NCBI GenBank assembly: GCA_021777105.1
Contig: JAIQZQ010000122.1
Location: forward strand, 123,527-187,526
From: Candidatus Anammoxibacter sp.
Lineage (GTDB): Bacteria > Planctomycetota > Brocadiia > Brocadiales > Anammoxibacteraceae
Length of the DNA: 64,000 bases
Direction of reading: 5' to 3'
Position 1 is the stretch's first letter; every line of letters starts with the position of its first letter. Below are positions 51,690-60,970 of the stretch, piece by piece. Below the pieces are notes generated by a model, which had not been told where the DNA came from, ran no database searches, and saw nothing but the letters and a program-made list of their open reading frames with translations. A program made the position numbers and the translations under genes.

Positions 51690-52511
51690 TCACTCACCCT
51701 TCCACACAAAACCATATACTGTAAAAACCTTTTTTGCGTAAGCGGTTTTAAGATATTCCAGAAAAGCTATGGTTTGCGAGGTGTTGGCGGTGTTTTTAAC
51801 CATACCGAAACTGTAAGCGATGTCCGGTTGGCTGCTTTCAGGAAAGGCGAAAAGGGTTTTTACTCGAGAGCTGATTTTGGCGTCTGTCGCGTAAACAATG
51901 CCGCAATCAACTTCATCTCTCTCCACATAAGCCATTGCAATTCTTACATCATTTCCTATCACCAATTTAGGCTGGACGTCTTTCCATATGCCTAAATTGT
52001 TAAACGCCTGACGCGTGTAAACTCCGGCGGGCACGCTTTTGTAGTCGGCTATTGCAATGCGTTGGAGGCCGTCGTTCGTCAAATCCTTAACCGTCTTAAT
52101 ATCAACTTTGCTTTTTAAATTGGTTATGACAACTAAACGATTGCTTAAAGGCTCAAACATTGTTTTAGAGACGATATGGCCGTTTGTTGACAGGTAGTTC
52201 ATCCACGCCTTGTTTGCGGAAAGGAAGATGTCGGCGGGAGCGCCGCGTTCGATCTGTTTAGCGAGTTGCGATGAGCTGCCGGTTGATATATCTATCTTCA
52301 AACCTGGATTTTGCGCTTCAAAATTAGCGGATATCGTTTTTACAACGTCTGTTAGGCTTGAGGCTGCGTATATTATTAAATTTTGCCGAGTGACGGCATT
52401 TAACGGATATTTATTTGCGGAATCTTCACAACCGGAAAAGGCTGCGGCAAAAACCGTTAGAGCGATAATAAGCGGAAGATAAAATCGTATGAATCTTGCT
52501 GAACGTAGCAT
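51690..52511 (-). CDS. modA: Molybdate-binding protein of an ABC transporter (lipoprotein)
   Basis: 273 residues. A lipoprotein signal (FAAAFSGC, lipid on the cysteine near residue 27) anchors it in the membrane. The ModA pattern follows: IIYAASSLTDVVKTISANFE, ISTGSSSQLAKQIERGAPADI, a hinge, ERDEVDCGIVYATDA and a final SFGMVKNTANTSQTIAF. It captures molybdate or tungstate for an ABC importer. No modB or modC gene is adjacent, so the transporter core must be elsewhere, or the protein is an orphan. Confidence 0.9.
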   Translation of the reverse strand: MLRSARFIRFYLPLIIALTVFAAAFSGCEDSANKYPLNAVTRQNLIIYAASSLTDVVKTISANFEAQNPGLKIDISTGSSSQLAKQIERGAPADIFLSANKAWMNYLSTNGHIVSKTMFEPLSNRLVVITNLKSKVDIKTVKDLTNDGLQRIAIADYKSVPAGVYTRQAFNNLGIWKDVQPKLVIGNDVRIAMAYVERDEVDCGIVYATDAKISSRVKTLFAFPESSQPDIAYSFGMVKNTANTSQTIAFLEYLKTAYAKKVFTVYGFVWKGE

Positions 52512-52569
52512 ATATTATTAAGGATAATCCGAATGGTTTAAGTCAGGTTTAATGGACAATATATTTTAG

Positions 52570-52770
52570 GTTAAATTGAGAGATTCTTATCACCCTCCCC
52601 TAACCCCTCCCATCAAGGGAGGGGGAATTAAAGGTAAATATTTAAATTCAATATCACTCATTGGCGCAACTTTTTAAGTCTCTGATTTTAGCCAAAATGA
52701 GCTTAGAAACCAATTCCCCTCCCCTTTGTGGGAGGGGTTAGGGGAGGGGGTATTTAAAATCGCTCTATTT
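52570..52770. repeat. Composite C-rich/G-rich repeat, full copy
   Basis: Near-identical layout to 46393-46590: ATTCTTATCACCCTCCCCTAA, CATCAAGGGAGG, AATTAAAGGTAAATATTTAAA, then CCCTCCCCTTTGTGGGAGG and GGGTATTTAAAATCGCTC. It fills most of the gap between modA and the metallo-hydrolase gene. Confidence 0.75.
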
Positions 52771-52833
52771 AGTTATAGGTTAAATGCCTTTTTCTAAAAA
52801 TTGTTATGCAAAACGTTAATTATTCGGGCAGGA

Positions 52834-53676
52834 TTATAACACAATCTTTTCTTTAATAGCAAAACCTTTGTCGGTCTCCACTATCTTTACCGCCTCAATA
52901 CAAGGATCGTGCTCAAAGAAGAGCGCCCACCCCTCTTTGGCTGCGCGGGTTAGAAACTGTTTTTTCTCCTCAATTGCGGTTAAGGGGTATAAATCGTAAC
53001 TCATAATATAGTGCGTGGGTATATGGGAAGCGGTGGGCACCAGGTCAGCGCAATATACAACTGTATCTTTTCCGTCGGCAATATTGACAATTTGCTGCCC
53101 TGTGGTGTGCCCATTATAAATAAGCAGGAAAATATTTGGAAATATTTCAAACTCGCCTTCAACAACTTTAAGCCGGCCTGAAGATTCAAGGGGCTCAAAA
53201 TTCTCCTTTCGAAAACTGCCGATATCCTTGTCCGTTGGATTCTTTGCCAATGAAAGGTGCGCTTTTTGTATATGGTAATTTGCGTTGGGAAACGCGGGAA
53301 TCAATTCCCCGCCAACCATTCGCGTGGCTCCGCCGGCATGGTCGAAATGCAAGTGAGTAAGGATTACATCAGTTATATCCCGCGCCGCTAATCCATGTTT
53401 TTTAAGCGAAAGCTCAGTGTTGGCGTTGGATTGATCTATTTTATATATTTCAGAGTGCTTTTTTGAGAATTTATCTCCTATTCCGGTGTCCACAAGTATG
53501 TTGCGGCCCTCGCCGCAAATAAGCAGCGCGCGCATCTCCATCACTATGCGGTTCTTATCGTCGGCCTCAATCTTCCTTGACCAGATTGTTTTCGGCACAA
53601 TGCTGAACATTGCCCCGCCGTCAAGGGCAAACGTGCCTGTTTTAATTGAATGTATGTTATATTTGCCTATTTGCAT
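52834..53676 (-). CDS. Metallo-beta-lactamase fold hydrolase
   Basis: 280 residues from ATG 53676 (MQIGKYNIHSIKTGTFALDGGAMFSIV is the usual opening of this subgroup; a GTG at 53691 is an alternative). The metal site THLHFDHAGG is intact, with later ligands at NGHTTGQQ (H), YCADLVP (D) and FEHDP (H), so two zinc or iron ions are expected. The group contains lactonases such as quorum-quenching enzymes and many unassigned hydrolases. It follows cobO closely on the same strand, so the two may form an operon, though no functional link is clear. Confidence 0.85.
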   Translation of the reverse strand: MQIGKYNIHSIKTGTFALDGGAMFSIVPKTIWSRKIEADDKNRIVMEMRALLICGEGRNILVDTGIGDKFSKKHSEIYKIDQSNANTELSLKKHGLAARDITDVILTHLHFDHAGGATRMVGGELIPAFPNANYHIQKAHLSLAKNPTDKDIGSFRKENFEPLESSGRLKVVEGEFEIFPNIFLLIYNGHTTGQQIVNIADGKDTVVYCADLVPTASHIPTHYIMSYDLYPLTAIEEKKQFLTRAAKEGWALFFEHDPCIEAVKIVETDKGFAIKEKIVL

Positions 53677-53694
53677 TGCTGGTTGCCCCACACC

Positions 53695-54255
53695 CTAATA
53701 ATCAATCCCTTGCTGAGCGATGATGCCGTTCTTAAACGGATGTTTTATCTCTTTCATTTCAGTCACCAGATCAGCCATGGCGATTATCTTTTCATGGGCG
53801 TCCCTGCCGGTGAGCAGCAGATGCAACTGTTCCGGTTTATTGTTTATAAGGTCTGCGGCCTCCTCAACATCAATTAAATTTAACTTAACGGCATTATTAA
53901 TTTCGTCGCAAATAATTACATTATACTCACCGGACAGCATTTTTTCATTAGCCAAAGCCAGGGCTTCATGAGCCGCCTTTTTGTGCTCTTCAACCGTGAT
54001 CTTTTTATTGCCGATAGCCACAAACCCCTTGCCCATAGGGGATATTTCAAAATATGGAGCCAGCATTTTCGCGCTTTCAAGTTCGCCGCAATACATTGAG
54101 CCTTTAATAAACTGTATCATGGCGGTTTTCATTCCGTATCCGGCGGCCCTGAAAGCCACGCCCATGGCGGAAGTTGTCTTGCCTTTGCCGGCGCCGGTGT
54201 AAACCAGCGTCAAACCTTTTCTCTTTTTCTCTTCTGTGCTTTTTGTTTGTGGCAT
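53695..54255 (-). CDS. cobO: Cob(I)alamin/corrinoid adenosyltransferase (BtuR/CobO type)
   Basis: 186 residues. It transfers the adenosyl group from ATP to cob(I)yrinate a,c-diamide or related corrinoid. P-loop TGAGKGKTTSAMGVAFRAAGYG at the start, MIQFIKGSMYCGE and the conserved ICDEINNAVKLNLID and LTGRDAH motifs identify the family. It is the only B12 gene in the window, so it may serve salvage of corrinoids. It is followed within 20 bases by the metallo-hydrolase gene. Confidence 0.92.
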   Translation of the reverse strand: MPQTKSTEEKKRKGLTLVYTGAGKGKTTSAMGVAFRAAGYGMKTAMIQFIKGSMYCGELESAKMLAPYFEISPMGKGFVAIGNKKITVEEHKKAAHEALALANEKMLSGEYNVIICDEINNAVKLNLIDVEEAADLINNKPEQLHLLLTGRDAHEKIIAMADLVTEMKEIKHPFKNGIIAQQGIDY

Positions 54256-54521
54256 TTCTATTGTAATGGATAAAAAATGAATAAAATTTACAACCTATAC
54301 GATGAAAAAGTCTGAGGAAACAGCGCTGTTATAGACTCTATGGTTTGATTTTAAAAAGGAGTGAAAAAACGTCCAACCGGCCGCCCATCGGGAAAGAGCG
54401 GACAGTTGGATGTAAAAACCGCGCGGATAAGAGATTGAATTTGATCCGCGCTATTAAAAGCAGGCATTAATATATTGGCCGGACGCGTTTATACGCGCCT
54501 TAAACCAGATAAAAAAACGCG

Positions 54522-54857
54522 TTAAGATACGTCCCATCCTGTTGGCCCTATTTTAGTTGCGGCTCTTTCCTTGTCATATCCTTTATTAAGCAAATCAGGG
54601 CCTGTGTCGGTAAGATCAAATTCTATTAAATACTTTTCCAGGCCGGCCTCTCCGGCGGCTTTGCCTACAACCTTGCCTTTATATCCATTTACGCCAAACC
54701 CCAAAATTGAGGAATCAACAGTTCCGCCTTCGGTTATAGCGCCTCTGGCGGAGAAACCGCCGGTTCCAAGTGTCACAATTTTAGTTCTGCAAGCTTTAAC
54801 ATCTCCGTCATGGCATTTTAGTGTTACTTCAGCGTCATATTCAAATACATCGACCAT
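54522..54857 (-). CDS. Small hypothetical protein, beta-rich
   Basis: 111 residues from ATG 54857, chosen because GGAGGG lies eight bases before it; the frame runs further to 54902. The sequence (EYDAEVTLKCHDGDVKAC, then TLGTGGFSARGAITEGGTV) is rich in G, T and V and looks beta-stranded, with two cysteines near the start and KKIGPTGWDVS-like end (TKIGPTGWDVS). No signal peptide, no known motif. I do not recognise the family. Hairpins downstream at about 54484-54505 may end its transcript. Confidence 0.65.
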   Translation of the reverse strand: MVDVFEYDAEVTLKCHDGDVKACRTKIVTLGTGGFSARGAITEGGTVDSSILGFGVNGYKGKVVGKAAGEAGLEKYLIEFDLTDTGPDLLNKGYDKERAATKIGPTGWDVS

Positions 54858-55295
54858 TTTTACAACCCTCCAAAGAAAATATTTTAACAAATTTATTTGC
54901 AACCATTTAATAAACTATTTTTCCCCTTCCTTAACTAAGCACAAATATGCCCGATTTTCTTATATATGCGCCCCTCCTATCCCGTCGCGCCGTTATGATG
55001 GAAAAACGAAATTGCTATCTGTTTTTAGTTAAAATTTCGCGTCGGATATAAATCTTAACTAAAACAACAGCAGATCCTTACATTAATTTATCCGCTGACA
55101 AAATTTTAAGTAAATATACGATTTTATAAAAAAAATTTCAAGCTATTTCTTGCTAAATTTTACATAAAATAGCCTATAATTTATAAACTGCCCGGTTGAG
55201 ATATTTTAACCGATTTTTCTTGTATTAAAGTTTTAATATTTTATAATTTTACATATTAAAGTTTTGGTCTAAATATAAAAAGAGGTCTCTAAATA
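54858..55295. other. A+T-rich noncoding region before thrC
   Basis: About 440 bases, very A+T-rich, divergent promoters expected for the 111-residue protein and thrC. No repeat, hairpin or gene stands out. Confidence 0.45.
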
Positions 55296-56627
55296 ATGGA
55301 ATATAAAGCATGGTTTCAGTGCATTAACAATTGTGATGAAAAATATGAGCTAAATGAGATAGTTTACCGTTGCAGGAAATGCGACAATCTACTTGAAGTT
55401 AGACACGATATTGATAAATTAAAGACGAGCTCCCCGGATGAGTGGAAAAAGAGGTTTGAAGACAGGTACCGAAAGTCTGAATGGCCTTACGGCAGCGGAG
55501 TTTGGGGGAAAAAGGAGATTGTTTGCCCAAATATTGACAACAAGAATATTGTTTCCTTATACGAGGGGGGCACTAACCTGTTTTGGGCGGAACGGTACGG
55601 CAATGAAATAGGGCTTGAGGATTTATGGATTAAACAGTGCGGAGATAGCCATTCAGGGTCTTTTAAAGATCTTGGGATGACCGTGCTTGTTTCCATGGTG
55701 AAACAGATGATTTCCGAAGGCAAGCAGATTCCGGCGGTAGCTTGCGCATCTACCGGCGACACTTCAGCAGCTTTAAGCGCTTACTGCGCCGCCGCCGGTA
55801 TTCCGGCGATAGTCTTTTTGCCGAAAGACAAGGTCTCTAACGCGCAACTCATTCAACCTATCTCAAATGGAGCGTTAACGCTCTCTATAGACACCGACTT
55901 TGACGGCTGCATGGAAATAGTAAGGGATATTTGCAAGAACGACAATATATACCTGGCCAATTCAATGAATTCGCTCCGAATCGAGGGACAAAAGACCCTG
56001 GGCGTTGAAATTGTGCAGCAATGCGACTGGGAGGTGCCTGACGTTATTGTAATACCGGGCGGCAATCTTGGGAACGTTTCCGCTTTGGGCAACGGTTTTA
56101 TTATGATGAAAGAACTTGGAATAATAGACAAGTTCCCAAAAATAGTTTGCGCTCAATCCGCAAACGCAAACCCTCTGTACAGAAGTTATTTATCCGGCTT
56201 TAAAGAACGGGAGCCTATTCAGGCGAAGAAGACCATTGCAAGCGCTATACAAATCGGCAATCCGGTGAGCATAAACAAGGCTATTAAAGTCCTGGAGCTG
56301 TTTGACGGCATAGTTGAGCAGGCAACCGAGGATGAAATCGCCAACGCCTCGGCAAAGGCTGACAATACAGGGCTGTTTTGTTGCCCTCATACAGGGGTGG
56401 CAATGGTGGCGTTATCAAAGCTTGTTGACAAAAAGATTATTAAATCGTCCGACAAAGTGGTTGTTATATCAACCGCGCATGGTTTAAAATTTTCAGATTT
56501 TAAGATACGGTATCACGAAGACAAGATTGAGGGTGTAACACCAAAATACAGAAACCTGCCTGTTGAGCTTGAGCCGAAATATGAATCGGTAAAGAGCGCA
56601 ATATTTCAAAGACTGGACAAATTGTAA
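55296..56627 (+). CDS. thrC: Threonine synthase
   Basis: 443 residues, PLP enzyme making threonine from O-phosphohomoserine. The Schiff-base lysine is K124 in SHSGSFKDLGMT; ASTGDTSAALSAYCAAAGI and VIPGGNLGNVSALGNG are the phosphate- and PLP-binding motifs. The N-terminus carries a zinc-ribbon-like set of cysteines (C9, C13, C26, C29), common in this threonine-synthase class. Start ATG with a weak RBS (AAAGAGGTC). A strong terminator follows; no other threonine gene is near. Confidence 0.93.
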   Translation: MEYKAWFQCINNCDEKYELNEIVYRCRKCDNLLEVRHDIDKLKTSSPDEWKKRFEDRYRKSEWPYGSGVWGKKEIVCPNIDNKNIVSLYEGGTNLFWAERYGNEIGLEDLWIKQCGDSHSGSFKDLGMTVLVSMVKQMISEGKQIPAVACASTGDTSAALSAYCAAAGIPAIVFLPKDKVSNAQLIQPISNGALTLSIDTDFDGCMEIVRDICKNDNIYLANSMNSLRIEGQKTLGVEIVQQCDWEVPDVIVIPGGNLGNVSALGNGFIMMKELGIIDKFPKIVCAQSANANPLYRSYLSGFKEREPIQAKKTIASAIQIGNPVSINKAIKVLELFDGIVEQATEDEIANASAKADNTGLFCCPHTGVAMVALSKLVDKKIIKSSDKVVVISTAHGLKFSDFKIRYHEDKIEGVTPKYRNLPVELEPKYESVKSAIFQRLDKL

Positions 56628-56654
56628 TTATTGCGGGAAATTATTAATTAAGTC

Positions 56655-56689
56655 AAAAAGCCGCGCCTTAAAAAAAGGCGCGGCTTTTT
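56655..56689 (+). terminator. Strong intrinsic terminator of thrC
   Basis: A perfect 15-bp stem (56655-56669 with 56675-56689) with a GC-rich core GCCGCGCC and a T-run at the end, 28 bases after the thrC stop. Confidence 0.9.
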
Positions 56690-56704
56690 TTATTTATATC
56701 TAAA

Positions 56705-56905
56705 TAGAGTTCTTTTAAATACCCCCTCCCCTAACCCCTCCCACTAAGGAGAGGGGAATTTGTCTTTTTTTGCTCATTTTTTTATAAATTACAATGCTAA
56801 AAAATTTCACCCAATTGGTGGAATATTAAAATGAAAATATACCCTTTAATTCCCCCTCCCTTGATGGGAGGGGTTAGGGGAGGGTGATAAGAATAGTTCA
56901 ATCTA
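56705..56905. repeat. Composite C-rich/G-rich repeat, reversed full copy
   Basis: The family in the opposite orientation: TTTTAAATACCCCCTCCCC, CTAAGGAGAGGGG, AAAAATTTCACCCAATTGG, then CCTCCCTTGATGGGAGGGG and GGTGATAAGAATAGTTCAA. It ends at the start of the Nmad3 gene. Confidence 0.75.
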
Positions 56906-56906
56906 T

Positions 56907-57770
56907 ATGAAAATTATTTTAAGCCGCAAAGGTTTTGATTCCGCCGCGGGCAAGGTTGCGTCGCCAATCTTAAGCAACGGCGAAATCTGCTCCCTGCCCA
57001 TACCTGAATCCAGGCCCGGCAAACATTCAAAACAATATAGAGACATAAATCATAGCGGCGTCTCTTTAGGAAAAATTGTTAGCGCCCTGACCAACAACAG
57101 GATTAAACCTTCCACTTTTGCCCATTTAGATCCCGACCTTGATTTTAACGCCATTCCCAGACCGCAAAACTGGCGGCCTGTTTTTGGACAAGCGAATGCG
57201 GCGGAACGGCATCTGCAAAACCGCAAAGTCGGCAAAGGCGATCTGTTTCTCTTTTTTGGCTGGTTCCGCGAGGCTGAAATAAAGAACGGAAAATATCGTT
57301 TTGTGCCCGGAGCCCCGGATGCGCACATTATTTTCGGCTGGTTGCAAATTGAACAACGGCGCCCAATTGATGATAATCTTTCAAGCCTGCCGGAATGGGC
57401 GCGCGGCCATCCGCATTACAAGAATAATCCATATGGGAAACCGGATTCTATTTACACTTCCACCAACCGTTTAAAGTTGACTGGAGTTGATATTGACAAA
57501 CCCGGAGCCGGCCTGTTGCAAAAATATTCTCCTGTTTTGCGACTAACCGCCAAGGATAGCTCTAAAAGAAGCATTTGGGAACTGCCTGAATGGTTTCATC
57601 CGGAAGGGAAGACGACAGGCTTGAGTTATAACGAAAGCCATGACAGATGGCTTAGGAAAAATAAAACCGTCACACTTGATAGCGCTAAACGCGGGCAAGA
57701 GTTCGTCCTGGATTGCGATGAATATCCGGAATCAATTGAATGGGCCGCCACTATTTTAACGTCGCCATAA
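56907..57770 (+). CDS. Nmad3-like protein (nucleotide-modification associated domain 3)
   Basis: 287 residues. MKIILSRKGFDSAAGKVASPIL and GEICSLPIPESRPGK at the start, then GDLFLFFGWFREAE and HIIFGWLQIEQ, are features I associate with the Nmad3 family, predicted from gene context to go with DNA base modification. No catalytic residues can be assigned. It opens immediately after a reversed composite repeat, so its promoter may lie in that repeat. A broken copy of its last 53 codons is found at 63.6 kb. Recognition is from memory of the family and moderately sure. Confidence 0.75.
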   Translation: MKIILSRKGFDSAAGKVASPILSNGEICSLPIPESRPGKHSKQYRDINHSGVSLGKIVSALTNNRIKPSTFAHLDPDLDFNAIPRPQNWRPVFGQANAAERHLQNRKVGKGDLFLFFGWFREAEIKNGKYRFVPGAPDAHIIFGWLQIEQRRPIDDNLSSLPEWARGHPHYKNNPYGKPDSIYTSTNRLKLTGVDIDKPGAGLLQKYSPVLRLTAKDSSKRSIWELPEWFHPEGKTTGLSYNESHDRWLRKNKTVTLDSAKRGQEFVLDCDEYPESIEWAATILTSP

Positions 57771-57847
57771 AAACACGAATAAAGAACATTCCGCTATTTA
57801 AAAGCTAAAAAATGAAAGTTAATCTATTCAAATCCCCACGCCCCATT

Positions 57848-58960
57848 CTAACTATGAGCCAGAGGTATATAAATTGTAAAAACGCTGCCTTCTCCTAAGG
57901 TGGAGTCAACTATAATCCTGCCTTTATGGGCTTCGACGATCTTTTTTACAATTGCCAGGCCAAGGCCCGTGCTGCGTTCTGTTCCGGTTGGCCTGGCGCT
58001 TAGTTTGGTAAACGTTCCGAACATTTTCAATTTATCTTCATCTGAAAGGCCGGGCCCCTGGTCCTTAACCGCAACTTCAATTTCATTATCTTTAGCGCCA
58101 CACGCAACCGTGACGACAGAGCCTTGCTCGGAATATTTTATGGCATTGCTGATCAAATTGTCGATTACCTGGCTTATACGGTTAGAATCATACACCGCCT
58201 CAGGGATTGGCGAAATATCCCTTACGAGCTTTATATCTTTAAGTTTCGCGCTCTTTTCCTGCAAGTTGACGCGGAATTCAACCAGATCGGAAAAGTTGCC
58301 GGCCTCCAGCCTGAGATCAAACTTTCCGCTTTCAATCACGGAAACATCCAGAAGGTCGTTTATCATAATAAGCATTTCTCCGCTAACCCGATGAATGATT
58401 TCAAGAAACTCATTATTGCTTTCAACATCTTCCGGGCTTTCCTGGATAATTTCAGCAAAACTATTGATAGTGCCTATAGGCCCGCGCAGGTCATGCGCGG
58501 CAATGCCAAGGAACTTGTTTTTGATCATGTTTAGCTCTTGGAGTTCCCTGTTCTGTTCCTTCTGTATTCTAAGGTTTTCTTTAACTCCCAAATGGGTCTT
58601 AATACGGGCTTCAACAATAGGCGGCGATATTGGTTTGGTAATGAAATCCACCGCGCCGCATTCAAGCCCTTTTGTCTCATCACCAATCTCGCTCATGCCG
58701 GTCACAAAAACTACCGGGATATCAGAAGTGGATTCATCCTCCTTTAATCTTCGGCAAACTTCGTAGCCGTCTATGCCGGGCATCATTATGTCGAGCAGGA
58801 TAATGTCGGGCGGATTATCGGACTTTGCCCTTTTTAAAGCCTCTTCGCCGTTTCTTGCCACTACAATTTTGTAACTATCTTTAAGTGTCGTCGCAAGTAT
58901 TGTTATGTTCGCCGGCTCATCGTCCACTATTAATATATTTTGTTTACTATCTTCAGCCAT
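57848..58960 (-). CDS. REC-HisKA-HATPase histidine kinase
   Basis: 370 residues, cytoplasmic. N-terminal receiver (ILIVDDEPANI, acceptor D in IILLDIMMPGIDG) joined by a short coiled coil to HisKA with IAAHDLRGPIGTINSF (the phospho-H is in AAHDLRG) and HATPase (DNLISNAIKYS, VKDQGPGLS, RSTGLGLAIVKKIV). Its ATG follows the stop of the gene upstream directly (TAA-ATG) and its RBS AGGAGA is inside that gene, so the two are coupled. Likely to pass phosphate with the Hpt protein. Confidence 0.9.
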   Translation of the reverse strand: MAEDSKQNILIVDDEPANITILATTLKDSYKIVVARNGEEALKRAKSDNPPDIILLDIMMPGIDGYEVCRRLKEDESTSDIPVVFVTGMSEIGDETKGLECGAVDFITKPISPPIVEARIKTHLGVKENLRIQKEQNRELQELNMIKNKFLGIAAHDLRGPIGTINSFAEIIQESPEDVESNNEFLEIIHRVSGEMLIMINDLLDVSVIESGKFDLRLEAGNFSDLVEFRVNLQEKSAKLKDIKLVRDISPIPEAVYDSNRISQVIDNLISNAIKYSEQGSVVTVACGAKDNEIEVAVKDQGPGLSDEDKLKMFGTFTKLSARPTGTERSTGLGLAIVKKIVEAHKGRIIVDSTLGEGSVFTIYIPLAHS

Positions 58961-59893
58961 TTATTCATTCTCCTGGAATTGAATCCCCAGCGATTTGGAA
59001 ATCTCTATAAAATTTACTAAAGCCTCATCGAAATTGAAATCGTCAATAAGTTGTTTGACTAATTTCATTTTTTCATATAATTCAGTTTTGTTCAGGTTGC
59101 GTAAAATCTGGTCGGCATGTTCAGTGGCGTCAAAATCGCCGTCATTAATTAATGCTTTTAATTTAACAAACAAAGGTTTTAATTTGTCTATATTAACTGC
59201 CTCATTTTTAACAAGTTTTGAGTCCACAGATTGTTTAGCGTCTATCTTTTCCTTTAAGTTATTTAATGAGCTAATTACACGGCTTAATTCCGTCGTAAAG
59301 TAGTCAAGATTTGCGGAATGCCCCTGAGTGAAGCCGTTCTTTATATCTAATTCCAGCTCCCCGGAAACCGAGAAAAGTTTACACGCCCCTATAGCTCCGG
59401 CGACGCTTTTTATAGTATGGGCTATTCTTTGCGCGGTTTCCATGTCGCCGGATTCAATTCTACATTTTATTTGATTGCAGGAACCTTTAAATTCGCGATT
59501 AAAATCCAGTAGTAATTTTTTGTACAGCTCCATATCGCCTCTAACCCTCTTTAGGCCGGCCTCAACATCAATGCCTTTTAGCTCTTTTAATAAACCTATC
59601 TCATTGATGTTGTCTTCTTTATTGTTTTTAACCTCATCATTTGGCGCAACGGTTGTAATAGTATTCCCTTTTTCATTAGGTTTGATCCATTTTATTAATA
59701 TTTGCATTAACCGATTAGGGTCAATCGGCTTGGAAATATAGTCGTCCATACCCGCGTCAAAACACTTTTGACGGTCCTCGGCCATTGCATGGGCTGTCAT
59801 TGCCACAATAGGCATGTTGTTAAAACGCGCGTCCTTTCGTATGAGCCGTGTTGATTCATGCCCATCCATTATCGCCATTTCAGCCGGCGACAA
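58961..59893 (-). pseudogene. 5'-truncated hybrid kinase remnant: partial REC plus Hpt domain
   Basis: The open frame gives 310 residues but the receiver lacks its first half: reading begins around MDGHESTRLIRKDARFNN, just after where the acceptor-Asp strand should be, and goes on with PIVAMTAHAM and DDYISKPIDP. After a linker, residues about 105-205 form an Hpt domain with the phospho-histidine in AHTIKSVAGAIGA. Upstream of about 59880 the sequence changes to an unrelated rightward gene fragment. The Hpt part could still work if made; the whole looks like the tail of a larger hybrid kinase. Confidence 0.7.
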
Positions 59894-60134
59894 AGAAAAC
59901 GCCGGCTATTTCAGGACGCATATTGAAACCCACATAGCCCATGCCCTCCAGTACCAATATGGATTTGAAGGCTGCTTTTATGAGGACAACGCCGGGATGT
60001 CGCGTGTTGGAAGATTGTTTGATCTAAACGGAGGGGTATTTGACAGCCCGAAAAAAGGCTCTATCCGCATCGATTATGTCTCCCACCACATACGCGCCAT
60101 GGTTGCGTATTATAAAGCAAGAGAGGGGTTGTGA
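59886..60134 (+). pseudogene. 5'-truncated fragment of an unknown gene
   Basis: From about 59886 a rightward frame reads GDKENAGYFRTHIETHIAH then YGFEGCFYEDNAGMSRVGR and DSPKKGSIRIDYVSHHIRA, ending with a stop at 60132-60134. The text looks like the C-terminal ~80 residues of a genuine protein (dense in aromatic and charged residues, no random look) but has no start of its own; the longer frame to 59814 is antisense to the kinase remnant. Family not recognised. The join with the truncated kinase lies at about 59875-59890. Confidence 0.55.
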
Positions 60135-60477
60135 TCCAACCGGGAGAGGTGGTTTAGAAGCTCTAAAAAGCGCTAATTTCAAGATTAATCAGTTTTGGTT
60201 ATTGAAACACAAATGTTCTTTTTAACGCAGAGAGAAGCAAAAACGATTTAAGAACGAGGATTAACGATTGTTTAAGCCTTGTTTCAGCGGATTTGCCCTG
60301 TTTGTTGTGTTTTATACATGTGGTGGAGCCTGTTCTTTTAACGCAGCTATAACATTAACATTAATATTTGATCTTGTGAAAACACCTGATAAATTTCTCA
60401 AAACATCAAATTGTGCGCCATAATCCCTGTATCATACGTGTTTTCAGCGTTGCGTTTAGCAATCCAATATTAATGAA
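60135..60477. other. Noncoding with start of a dispersed repeat
   Basis: Contains GCTAATTTCAAGATTAATCAG (part) at about 60172-60245, the first of three copies of a repeat also at 61.56 and 62.27 kb, ending in AACGCAGAGAGAAGCAAAA. No gene seen. Confidence 0.55.
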
Positions 60478-60693
60478 TCAATGGGCGGTTTTTGTTGTCT
60501 TTTTGTCATGCTCTCGCACAACCTGCGCCATTGCCCTTAATGCCTGGTTGACCGATCCCGCGTCTGGAAATATCTTGGAAACATCAGGTTCAATAACAAT
60601 TACGTTGCAGCCTTCGTCATAACGTTTTGCATATTTGCCCTTTACTCCGTTGCTGAAATCATATTCTTCAAGCATATCAGGGTCGTTAGACAT
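60478..60693 (-). CDS. Antitoxin partner of BrnT-type toxin
   Basis: 71 residues from ATG 60693, preceded by RBS GAAGGA at seven bases; the frame runs upstream to 60711 inside the toxin gene. PDMLEEYDFSNGVKGKYAKRY, then NVIVIEPDVSKIFPDAGSVNQALRA is the form of the antitoxin that commonly follows BrnT-like toxins. The final helix (LRAMAQVVREHDKK) is probably the DNA- or toxin-binding part. It starts four bases after the toxin stop. Confidence 0.8.
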   Translation of the reverse strand: MSNDPDMLEEYDFSNGVKGKYAKRYDEGCNVIVIEPDVSKIFPDAGSVNQALRAMAQVVREHDKKTTKTAH

Positions 60694-60697
60694 AATT

Positions 60698-60970
60698 TTA
60701 TCCTTCTTCATATTTCTTCCTTTCCCTTTTTGTCGCCGGCCTTGCGCTTATTAACCGAATATTGTCGCCTCTGTCAACGTGAACAACAACTAACATCTTT
60801 CCTTTAAATGAACATCCTATTGTAATGAATCGATCTTCTCCAAATGAATGCAATGGATCAAAAATTGTAACGGACAATGTATCTGCGAAGACAGTTGACC
60901 CTTCTTCAAATGAAACGCCGTGGTTTTTGATATTTGATTTTGCTTTTTGTGGATCCCATTCAAATTTCAT
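60698..60970 (-). CDS. brnT: BrnT family toxin
   Basis: 90 residues: FEWDPQKAKSNIKNHGVSFEEG, then VFADTLSVTIFDPLHS, RFITIGCSFKGKMLVVVHVDR and IRLISARPATKRERKKYEE form the full BrnT pattern, a RelE-like ribonuclease toxin. R in DRFITIG and the ISARPAT-RE segment are in place. It is first in a two-gene leftward operon with its antitoxin, the usual order for BrnT. Confidence 0.9.
   Translation of the reverse strand: MKFEWDPQKAKSNIKNHGVSFEEGSTVFADTLSVTIFDPLHSFGEDRFITIGCSFKGKMLVVVHVDRGDNIRLISARPATKRERKKYEEG

Noticed and set aside
59814..59885. Start of the rightward fragment at 59814
   Set aside because: This part is antisense to the kinase receiver; real similarity to a separate gene appears only from about 59886.
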